Source of the DNA: Brachionus koreanus
Lineage: Eukaryota; Rotifera; Eurotatoria; Ploima; Brachionidae
DNA length: 36,309 nt
Direction: 5' to 3'
Assembly (NCBI GenBank): GCA_016987375.1
Contig: PJRA01000401.1
Span: 1,667,371-1,703,679 of the forward strand
Shown here: piece by piece, positions 11,575 through 22,000 of the stretch
How positions within the stretch are numbered: the first letter of the stretch is position 1
Layout: each line of letters starts with the position of its first letter
The notes under the pieces: generated by a model
The model's input: the letters and a program-made list of their open reading frames with translations, nothing else
What the model was told of the DNA's origin: nothing
Databases searched by the model: none
Position numbers and translations under genes: made by a program

Positions 11575-11694
11575 TGTCTTGGACGGTCGGGTAGTTAACC
11601 CAACGCGTTTGCAGCCGGACTGGATGAGGATTCGAACCCACGACCTCCTGATTGGATGTCGGGTGTTCTAACCACTACACCACAGGACCGACAA
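11575..11694 (-). mobile_element. tRNA-derived SINE head
   Basis: The minus strand carries a Pol III A box TGGTGTAGTGG (11672-11682) and a perfect B box GGTTCGAATCC (11628-11638), 33 bp apart as in a tRNA. It does not fold as a working tRNA. The T-stem GTGGG/CCTCA has two mismatches, the 5' GGTCCTG finds no matching 3' acceptor strand, and position 33 is not T. A GC-richer tail (CCGGCTGCAAACGCG...) follows towards the gap. This points to a SINE or tRNA pseudogene, truncated by or continuing into the gap. Confidence 0.75.
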
Positions 11695-12867
11695 AATGAC
11701 AATCTATTTATTTTTTATTTTATTATACATATACTTAGTCATTAGTTTTATTTGAATTTAGTGCTATATTAGTGCAATAATGGTCTTTTGAAGTCATTAG
11801 ATGAGCTATAGGAAAACGTCTCAATTATTTTTAATAATATACCAAAATTCATTTTGAGAACTAAGTGAACTCAATGTCAAAAAGAATTTATAATAATAAT
11901 AATAATAGTTAATATTCTACAGTCAAGTTTAGTTTAACTAAACTGTAATAGCTGTTTGAAAAATAAGGACGGTTAAATTCGCTATTAGAATTAAAATTCA
12001 ATTGGTTTCATTTAAAACTAAATTTTTTTTAAAACTTTGATCTAAGAAAATAAAGAGTTTTATCAAGAGAAAACTCCATCAGTAGTCCAAACAGTAAGGT
12101 TAGGGTTATGATTATCAAAATATTTTATTTAAAAAATAGCTAAAAAACGTTAATTGATTTTTGAGTATAATGATCATAATTTCATAATTTCGTAATTTTT
12201 TGATAATCAGTTATATTCCCAAATATAAAATTTTATAAATTTTCAATTTCTTTTATTTTAATTTTCTTTAAAAAATCAAAATAATTAAGGTTTTTTTTTT
12301 GCGCTTGATTTTACTTAGATCTGTTATTTGTCTTCAGTTAAATAAATATATTAAATTTGACTAGTAATTTTTTTTTTAAATTTTATAAATACAAGAATTT
12401 TTTTCAGTTAGAAATCTAAAATAAAATAAAATTAAAATTATTAATTTTTATTACAAAATATGCTTATTTATTTTCATGGAATAAAAAGTAAAAAGAAAAT
12501 GTAACACAAGGGGTCGAAAAACCCCTCCAGCTTTTGAGTGTTAAATAGATTTCAAAAATCTTTTTGATTATAATATTTAAAGCTTTTAAAAAAGTCATCT
12601 GTACCGGAACAAAAGGAAATTTTTAATCTTAAATTTTTTTGACAAGATTTTGAAAAAATTCTTTATTTTTGTTTTATAGATATCCTTTTATATCCAAATC
12701 AAAATTTTGCATGCAACTAAAATTTTTATTTTAAAGTCAATAGTAAAATATTAACCGGAATTTCTTTAATTTTAGACTTTCAAAATTTATTAAAACTCAT
12801 CTTTTATTCGTTTCTATTTAACAAAATCTAACTTTTAATTCACAAAAAAATCAAAATCAAGTTTAAG
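11695..12867. other. AT-rich 5' flank of opsin A
   Basis: No gene is seen. At 12501-12544 a 44-bp palindromic unit TAACAC...GTGTTAA encloses ggggtcgaaaaacccc. It resembles the termini of the TTAA-flanked MITEs further right and may be a collapsed copy. A GGTTAGGGTTA run is at 12098-12108. Confidence 0.45.
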
Positions 12868-15800
12868 ATGAATAATGAATCTTTGCTTTTGGTGAATTTG
12901 GACCCTTTTGATGTTAGCTCACCGGTGGAATGCTACAAATTAAGAATTATTGCAATCTACTGTCTATTCATTTTCTTTCTTAGCTTTACAGCTAATTTAA
13001 TACTGCTTTGGATCCTTATCTATTTCAAAGAGCTTCGAAACTCAATGAATACTTTCATGCTAGCATTATCTATATGCAATATGATAGGCACAATAATTGA
13101 ATTACCGATGGTTATTATTAGCAATTTTAATTGCAAGTATATCTTAAATGGGTTTTTTTATGAGGAAATAAATTAAAGTTAAAAAAATATTTTAAGATGG
13201 GCTTTTAAGGAAATTGGATGTAAATATGGAGGTTTTTTCATGTATTCAATTGCGTGTATCAGCATCTTTTTGCTCACAGCTATTTCTTTTGAAAGGTTAC
13301 ATATCTTTTAAATAATTCAATTTTCAATTTTTTTTATTTCTAAGATTCTACATAATATACAAGCCATTAAGCATTAAATCATTTAACTACAAATTTTCGG
13401 TAATTATTATCATATGCTGTGTTCTATTCGGATCATTGTGGGCTGCATTTCCAATTTTCGGATGGTCATATTATTCGTTAGAAGGAGCTCTGACAAGTTG
13501 TAGTGTCGAATGGAATGAAAGGTTTGAATCAAAAGACTATAAAAATATTTCAATTTTTTTTTATTTGATTTGAAGAACGTTCAATGTTGTGAGTTACAAT
13601 GTTACAATATTCACTTTTGTCTATGTTCTGCCATTAAGTGCAATTATATTTTCAAACATTAAGCTTGTGATTATGGTAATAATTTAACAAAATTTAATCA
13701 ACTCGTGATAAAACAAGATCTTAAGGATAGAAAAGATTATTTGAAGATTAATTGTGAGAAAGTCAAAGAAATTTTAAATGCACATAATAATCATCTTTTG
13801 AAATTTTGAGAAAATTTTTGTTAGCTTTTTTAAATTCATTGAAAATTTTAGATAAATATCATTAGATACCAAAAACTCTTTCATATTTAAAAAGTTGTTA
13901 GATATTTTTTTTTTTCTGAGCTACTGCTTAGGACACTAAGAAAGTAAAGTTCTTCGATGACTAGATTATTGATGGTGAAAACCCTTTAATACTACCATTT
14001 CATTTAAAATTTTGATTTTTCTTTTCCAAATATTTTAATTAAAGATTTTATTCATTGATATTTAATGTAATCAAAACATAGCAAAATTGTCTAAATTGAA
14101 GCAAATACCAAAAAAAAAAAACAAAATTTTTAATTTTATAAAACGATAATTAAAACTTATTAGATCCCGCAAGTCTTATTACTTTAACGAGAGCGGAAAG
14201 CAAAAATTTAATTAGACTTAAAATTTTGTAAGCAAATGCTGCAACCATTAGAACTGAGCTCCCAAATGTCACGGTTTATTTTAAAAACGGTTTATTGCAA
14301 TACATAATTAAAACGCTTAAATTTGACAACAGTTTTTGTCTATTTTTACTTTTAAAATATCGCTAGATTGAGCTTCCACTGCATCCACTTCAAACTTATT
14401 CCATCTTATTTGTGAAGCTTTACCTTTAAGCACAAATCTTGATTATCTCTCTTTTTTTGTATGGATGGTCTCTGGTACTTCTGCTTGAAAAATTGAGTTA
14501 AGATTGCCAGTTGACGTGATCAATATTATTTTTAAATTCAAACATTTGAATTAAGTCACTTCTCATGCGCCTTTCCGTTAAATTCGTCAGATTTAGAGCC
14601 TTTAGTCTTTGACAGCAGTTAAAACCAAAAATTGTACGAGTAGCTCTTGGTTGAACAGCCTCTAGAATTCTTTTATTTTTCTCTAGATATGGACACCATA
14701 CTGGAATAGCATCCTCTAAATGAGGCCTTACAAGACTTGAATACAATAATTTAATGACCATCTATATCCGAAATTTAATACCATGACCAATTCCTTTTGA
14801 GGATGCCGAGCAAACTTGCGAATGCCATTATAAATCGTTTTGGATCCAGTTAACTAAGTTTTTCTGATTCTGGAGTCTTGAGACAAGATGAGCTTTACCA
14901 TTCGCTAAATCATACATAGCAAAATCATTTTGAACCCCTTGATTTCAATTAAAACTCATAATCTCACATTTATCAAAATTTAGATCCATAAACCATTCAT
15001 TACACCAGCTAATAAATGAATCAATATCATCTTGAAGTTACTTAAATGATTCATGCGAACTGTATCGATCGATAATACAGAATATCTTGCAGTCATCTGC
15101 ATAAAGTAGACGTTTGTTTTTTAATCTGTTGGGTAAATCATAAAATAAAAATTGTGAAGAGAAGTGGACCGAGGACAGAGCCTTGTGGTACACCACTAGT
15201 CACATTAAGCCATTCGGTTTATATTTTACCAAGTATACTCTTTGTCTATGATGACTAAGAAACAATTCGATCCAATTGTTTTAATAACATTCCGTACCAA
15301 GTACCAAGCGGTTTAAGTTTATATAAAATTTTTAAGTGATTCACTCTATTAAAGGCTTTGAAGAAATCTGTTTAGAGTACATCCACTTAAGTGCCAAGTG
15401 ATAATGAGCGAAAATATGCTATATTCTTCAAAACATTCATAATTATTAAAATTCTGATTCGCGTAATTTTCAAGTTCATTATTTAGATGATTTAGATTGA
15501 TGAAATATAAAAATTGTTTCCAATTATCTTCAACTAAGTTTTTTTAAGTTTCTCGCATCGTTAAATTTTTTTCAATTTATTTAAATTATTGCTGATTAAT
15601 AAAGAAAAATCTGTTTTAATTATATTTGACACTATTTATTTATTAATTATCCTATTGTTAATTAAGAAATAACCCTATTTTCAGTATTTTTATTTTCACA
15701 GAAATAGTTTATGTTCTTTAAATATATTATTCGCGATATTTAATGCTGTTCAATCAGCTCACTTTTTCATTTTGTAAAAAAAATTATTCATTGAATTTAT

Positions 15801-16692
15801 TAAATAACAAATTGTTTGTGTAATTACAGTGCGGCTATGATAAAAAGATTTGATAATTATGGTCAACTCAATATTTAATGTAAATTATATATTTATATTT
15901 AACGTAAATAACCGTTAGTTTGTTAATTTTTGTTTTTGGTATTTTACGGTAATTTACGTTAAATAACGTAAATTCTAGTCAAATTATGAAAATTAGCGTA
16001 AATTATGGTCAAATCTTTTTAGCAGCAGCATTGGACAATAAACTGCCGAGATCTTAGATCGCTAAAAAATGAATACTTGTATGATTTTTATTAATATTTG
16101 ACTGTTATAAAGAGAATTTTTCTAAGATTATAAAATAACGCTCATTAAAATAAATGAAAATAATATTATTAAAAGGTTCGTAATTTACCAAAATTTTTAA
16201 ACAATTCAAATAGTATTGATCGGAAAATGCTCAAAAAAATTCGAGTTGAAAAAGAACTGACTATTTCAGCATTGATATTAATTGGTAAAATAAAAACATT
16301 CATAAAGTTTAAATTCAAAAGTGTATTAATTATTATTAACTATTGATTTAGCTGGCTTTATGATAAGCTGGACACCATATGCAATTGTTAGCATGTACAC
16401 AGCTTTTTTTGATCATGGTAAAATGGATCCGTTAGCTTCTACTATACCTTCAATGTTTGCCAAGATTTCTCTTGTTTGGTCATCTGGTATTTACATATTC
16501 ACAAATAAGCAAGTTTTGAAAAAATTCAAGAAGCAGTTTTTCAATATTGAGGAACAAAAGAGTTTAACTTTAATGCAAAGTAAAACTAAATTTATTGATG
16601 ATTTAATAAAATTTCTTGATTTTTCAACTAAAGGTACAACTCAAAATAGAAATTTTGGATCCAAAGGCGATTCTCAGCCTATATCTACGTGA
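12868..16692 (+). CDS. Opsin A, seven-exon GPCR photopigment (c-opsin/xenopsin-like)
   Basis: Exons: 12868-13136, 13197-13295, 13345-13521, 13576-13675, 16176-16284, 16352-16579, 16634-16692, giving 346 aa. Role: a retinal-binding, light-activated G-protein-coupled receptor in the photoreceptor membrane. Seven TM segments are evident. N3-E-S is an N-terminal glycosylation sequon. N43 is the TM1 Asn, C98/C175 the disulfide pair, E122-R123-F124 replaces (E/D)RY, and E169 matches bovine Glu181. G101 replaces Glu113. SWTPY is 257-261, K289 is the Schiff-base lysine, and N303-K-Q is the c-opsin-type tripeptide. NPxxY reads SSGIY (295-299). Exon lengths match opsin B exactly. Intron 4 (2500 nt) holds an antisense LINE fragment. 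The class is inferred; its place among c-opsins and xenopsins is unresolved. AATAAA lies at 16795. Confidence 0.9.
14056..14200 (+). repeat. Intronic block shared with opsin C intron 3
   Basis: The stretch around tctaaattgaagcaaatacc and the later cgcaagtc...ttaacg recurs at 31690-31830 in intron 3 of opsin C. A second shared piece, ctattttcagtatttttntt, is at about 15665 here and 31890 there. In opsin C the pieces are adjacent; here they are separated by about 1.45 kb containing the LINE fragment. Confidence 0.6.
14490..15390 (-). mobile_element. LINE reverse-transcriptase fragment in opsin A intron 4
   Basis: The minus strand shows, in order, a decayed DFFKAFNRVNH-like block, TSGVPQGSVLGPLLF, a frameshift, DLPNRLKNKRLLYADDCKIF with an intact YADD, then WCNEWFMDLNFDKCEIMSFN. 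It ends in LLYSSLVRPHLEDAIPVWCP...QPRATRTIFG. This is the palm and thumb of a CR1/Jockey-type polymerase. At least two stops and one frameshift make it inactive. It lies antisense to the opsin and is removed with intron 4. No 3' tail or target duplication was identified. Confidence 0.85.
15827..16033. mobile_element. Fold-back MITE in opsin A intron 4
   Basis: The left end CAGTGCGGCTATGATAAAAA pairs with the right end, whose complement reads CAATGCTGCTGCTAAAAAGA, and both continue into agatttga. An inner pair aacgtaaataaccgt / acggtaatttacgtt (14 of 15) makes most of the 207 bp able to fold back. There is no coding capacity. The flanks tgtaatta and gacaataa agree only partly, so the target duplication is unclear. 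Confidence 0.65.
16580..16633 (+). other. 54-nt terminal intron of opsin A that can be read through in frame
   Basis: GTAAAAC...ACTAAAG splices M-Q-S to TTQNRNFG. The spliced tail aligns without gaps to that of opsin B (TIQNQMST...DSQ), supporting the intron. Because it is 54 nt with no stop, retention simply inserts 18 residues (KTKFIDDLIKFLDFSTKG) and gives 364 aa. In opsin B the equivalent intron is 60 nt and contains an early stop. Confidence 0.7.
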
Positions 16693-19085
16693 ATTTAAAG
16701 AAAAAATATTATTTCTAATTTTTACAATAATTATTTTTCTAACATTTCAGAACAATTTTTATATCTAGTTTTTTTTTTTTATTTTAATATCAATAATAAA
16801 AATATTAAGTTTATGCTCAAATTTTTCATGCATTTCAATCAAAGTTTTTAACCAAATTAGGCAATTTTTAGTAAAAAATTTTAAAATTGATTTTTCCAAA
16901 TTAACTAATGAATCTATGAACGAATGTAAAAAAAAAAAAATTTTTAATATGAAATTTGAGTTTAATTTGAATATAAAGTCAAATAAATAAAAAGGTTAAA
17001 AAAGAAAATTAAAAAAATTTATTGAAAAAAAGTGATAGGTTCTATATGTTTGTGCGTTCCGGAAGAAAAGAAGAAATTTGGATTTCCAAAGATCTTTTAT
17101 TTCATCTTTCATAGAGTTTTTAAGTAAAAAATTAGATAAAATTATCTCATTCAAATTTTTAGCAAAAAAAATGTCAAAATTCAGTGTATTCTTTAGTTTA
17201 TTCCATAGAATTAAAATATCAGGTTTAATTGATTATTGATAATATATGATATAATAAATTTCTAGCTTTCAGTATCTAGGTCTTAAATTTAGGCTTTATT
17301 TTTTAATTTCAGCAGATAACTTTAAAGATAACAAAATAAATTTAAAAGTTATGACTTGAGTTTAGATTTTTTCCGTTTTTTTGTCTAAATAATCAAAGTT
17401 AACTAAATTAATCATTTTTTATTTAATAAATATTTTAGAATAACATTAACAAATAAAATTAGAAAAATATTATTAAAGTTAAATAGAAGCTATATAGTTG
17501 TCTAAATTAAAATTGAAAAAAACTCATTAAAAATCATATTTTCATCAATTGATAGAATTGGAGTTTTATCTTGTTGGAAGGCACTTTTCGATCGAAATGA
17601 TGTACATCCTTTATTATTTTTTTTAATTTTAATTCTAATTATTGTTAATGTTAATATTAATTAAAATTGCGTTATAAAATTTTTATCAAAAATGATTCAA
17701 TTGCTCTATTTTCGGTTCAACTAAAAATTAACATTTAATTTTCATTTTTCTTTTAAAGATTTTTGTATTAAAAGAACATATTTTAAATCAAGGTATACTT
17801 GTCTGACATTAAAATGACGGAATTCCTGGCTGTATTTCATTTTATACTATCTTTTGAAAATTATTTATTCACAGACATTGAAAACCGACTCTATTATTTT
17901 ACTTCCTATTTTTTTCATTTTTTTTCAAAAAAATTCTAATATGAAACAATCTTAATTAAAATGAAGCAATGACTTTTAAAAAAAGTCAATACAGGGTCAT
18001 GAAATAAGAGTGAAATAAATGATTTTAAAATAAAATTTAAAATATTTTGCTAAAATTTATAGTATCTCAAAAAACCAGATATAAAGCAATTTTTTAAATA
18101 AAGACCAAAAATTTTTTAGTCTCTGTAAATTAGACAAACATGATGTTTAGAGCCATTGTGATATTTGAATTAAAAATCGAACAAAAATTTTTCCTTTTTG
18201 GATAAATTAAAACATGCTTGTACTTTTTGATTTTTACTAAATTTCCGACTCCTATACTAAAAAAATAGGTTATTTTTGATTTTTTTTCTTAAGTATTCTA
18301 AAAATACTTTATTTTTGTAGGAAATTTAATTTTTGTTCAGAATATATGCATAGAAAAATAGACTAAAAGGGAGAGTACTTTTTGAGCTATTCCCTGAGGT
18401 TCAAAATTTTTTTTTCGTTTTTAATTTTTTTCAGGTTTTAGCTAAGTAATTACCTAAATGGCTAAATTAGGTTTAAGATTTAAATATAAAATAAGAACTA
18501 AATGGCAGAAATTTTTATTATTGGAATTAAAAATAGTAAAGAAATATTATAGATTAACTAACCTAAGGAAAACAGGCTTTTTACCAAATAAAAAAATTCT
18601 CATGATTTTATTTTAAATAATTATTATTCATAGATTACTCATTCAAATTTTAAAATACAAGCTTAAAATTTACCTGAACAATAGTTCATATTAATTATTT
18701 GAATTTTTCTAATAATTAGATAAAAAGAAACCAGTAGACCGTGAGCGCTTAATCGATAATCGCTAATCATTGATGTAATTGAGTATTGTGTTTTATTGTT
18801 TAATTTTTGAAACACTACGTAAAACTAAATGTGAATGAAAAAATAGTTTAAATTAAATAATTTATTAGTTATGTAGAGAATAAAATTGAATGTGAAAAAT
18901 ATTTTATTAGCTTTTACTATATGAACATTGAAAATCCATCAAAAAACATTATAGTCATGCAATGACAAATTTTTAAGGAAGCTAAATTAAAAAGCTTTTA
19001 TTTTTTTAATTTTACACAATATATATATTAATTTCTAATTTTCAATTTAGTTTATTTAAAAAAAGTTAAAGACATCTCCAATAAA
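16693..19085. other. AT-rich spacer between opsins A and B
   Basis: No gene or clear mobile element is seen. Poly(A)-type AATAAA at 16795 serves opsin A. The 42-bp repeat at 18856-18897 and an atatatatatta stretch near 19019 lie upstream of opsin B; the latter could act as a TATA-like element, but this is not demonstrated. Confidence 0.5.
18856..18897 (+). repeat. Copy 2 of the ~42-bp dispersed repeat
   Basis: Matches 412-453 with a few substitutions. Confidence 0.55.
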
Positions 19086-22000
19086 ATGGCGAACAGTTCT
19101 TTTCTAATGGTAAATATCGATCCTTTTGAGGTTGAATCACCAGTTGAATGTAATAAGCTCAAAATAATTGCGGTTTATTGTCTAGTTATTTTCATCCTCA
19201 GCCTGATTACCAATTCAGTATTGCTTTGGATTTTAATTTTTTATAAAGAAATGAGAAACTCAATGAATACTTTTATGCTTGCTTTATCTATCTGCAATCT
19301 CGTAGGTTCTATATTAGAATTGCCCATGGTGATCATCAGTAACTTCAATTGCAAGTATTAAATTACATAATTATTTTAAAACTTTTTTTTTCAAAAATCT
19401 TTTTTTGTTAAGATGGGTGTTTAAAAAAACAGGATGTGTATTTGCAGGACTTACTATGTACTCAATTGGATGTACTAGTGTTTATTTATTAACTGCTTTA
19501 TCATTCGAAAGGTAGAAAATATTTTTTTATTTTGTAAAATTAGCTCAATAAACCAAAAGAAAGTTTTTCGACATCTTTTTATGCTTGTTTTAGTGATAGC
19601 TAAATTTTTGTTGACAAATTTTAGGAAATTTTAAATAGAAGCAAAGCATTTTTTATCTAAGAGCAAGAATTCGTTAACCCAAAAAAATTGATTATTTTCA
19701 CGCGTTGTTAATTGATTATTTTTTTCCAATTTTTGAAATTATCATGATATTTTCAATTTTAAAATTTTTATCAAAGGTTAGTAGAATTAAGAATTAATCG
19801 ACAAATTAGTTGACTATGTCACAAAATTATTAAATCTTTTTCAATTTCAGTAATTAGCCTATGTGGTAAAATTTATGAAAAAAATCTTTAAATTTGACTA
19901 ATTTGTCGATTTGAAAAAAAAATAATTTGATCAAAACATTTGGCGTGCTTACTTTGCGGTCCAAAATTTTCACTGCCGGTCGAACCGCCAAATTGGCCGC
20001 CTTCCAACACCAATAAAAATACCCCAAAAGATGTCAAATATTTTGAATAAATGGAAAATATCAAAAAACGGACGTAATTTTTGATATATGGAGGATGTTG
20101 AAAAATTTTGAAATCATTTTATTTAAAAAAAAAGATAATAAATAAAAAGCACTTTGCAAGATTTTAATTTCTATTAGATAATTCAGCTTAAAGGTTTTTA
20201 GAGAAAAAATGCCAAGTGAACTTAAATAATAAAAATCAAAAAATTAGATCTGCTAAATATCTTAATATTTATTCGAGCTGTTCTTAAGATATTAACTAGA
20301 ATTTATATAAAAGAATTTGTAATGCTTAAACTTTATCTAGAACTAATAAAGCAAAAAAAGAAATAATATAAAATCTGATCTTAAGTCTAAATACTGTAAT
20401 TTTTTTTGAAACTGCATTCATCTAATGATCTGCAATCATTCGAACAAGAAATAAAAGAAATAATAATAACTATTAAAGAGAGCTACAACACACCACCAAA
20501 ATACTTACATTGAACCAAATATGATGTAAAAGTGAAGTTTAGAAGATTTTCTCTGAGCTTTGATCCAACGATAAATTGTTCTTGAATTTTCAATGACCAA
20601 TTCACGTAAAGATTGCTATTTTGGACGTCCCATTTTTTTGACACTAGAAAGCCCGGATGATTTCTCATAAAAATTTCAAATAAGTTATTAAGAGAAATTA
20701 AAGATTTTTTTCAAAATCTATCCATTTACTAAAAGATTACTATCAAGATTTTCAGCTTATAAAAGTCATTCTTAAAATTTTATTTATATGTGATAAAATT
20801 TAAGCTTCAATTTTTCAAAAAGGAGTCTAAAAAACCTCTCGGGCTTTCTAGTGTTAATAAATATTTCATTAAAAAAAATTTCTTAAAATTTAGAAAAAAA
20901 AAATTCAATCAAGAAAACAAACTTTAAAAAGCGGTTTATGAATCTTTTTTTTGAGAATTAATAGCAACCTTATATTTTATTTTAAAAGAAGTTTTTTTTG
21001 CTTAAATAACATAAATAAGCATTAAAAATAGTTGAGGATAAAATTTAATTTTTTTTCCCTATTTTGATAAAATTTCTTTAAAATTAAAGCCTAATGAATT
21101 GAAAAATGTTTTTTTGTTTTAATTTCAAAAGTTTCCTAGTTTCTTAATTTTGAAAATTAATTCTCCCTATTTTTTTAAAATTGTTGCATTATTAGTCAAT
21201 TTTTTAATTTTACCTTTTTTAAGATTTCACAATAGTTAATTTTTTTTTAAAACGGGATAATTTTACTTAAAAAAATATTTTTTTTCTATAAAAAATAATT
21301 CATTTTTTTTTAAATAAAGGTTTTATATAATTTATAAGCCTTTAAGCATTAAGTCTATGAATTATAAATCTTCAACGATAATTGTTGCAATTTGTTTCCT
21401 GGGTGGAATTCTATGGTCAACACTTCCAATTTTAGGTTGGTCTCACTATTCACTTGAAGGTACTTTGACAAGCTGTAGTGTCGAATGGAATGAAAGGTTT
21501 GATTTAAAAGAATATTAAAATTTTTTTTAATTTCATTTGAAGAACTTTTAATGTCGTGAGTTACAATGCTACAATATTCGCTTTTGTGTATGTTCTGCCA
21601 CTAAGTGCAATTATTTTCTCAAACATAAAGCTTGTGATTATGGTAATATTTTAACTAAATTTAACCAAATCATTTTGAAAATAATTTTTGGCAAACAGAT
21701 TCCTATTTTAATAATATTTCATCAGTTTTTTAAATAAATATTCTCAGTTTTAGTTGTTCACAAAATTGACCTGCATTTGCACCACAGCCATATTATAAAA
21801 GTGAAAATTTCATAGTCATACCCCTTGAAAATTCCACAAGTAGTAGTAGTAGTAGTAGTAGTAGTTCTTGCTGCGACACCTAACATGTAGATTGTCTAAG
21901 CCCATCACCACCAATTGGCCGTGTAGAGTTGTAGCAGCCGAATCCATTGAACTTATCTAAGGCCATTTTAAAGTTAGCGGTTGACTTGGATTTCACTACA

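Noticed and set aside
11575..11694. Functional tRNA gene
   Set aside because: The Pol III boxes are good, but T-stem and acceptor stem do not pair and position 33 is not T; a SINE or tRNA pseudogene fits better.
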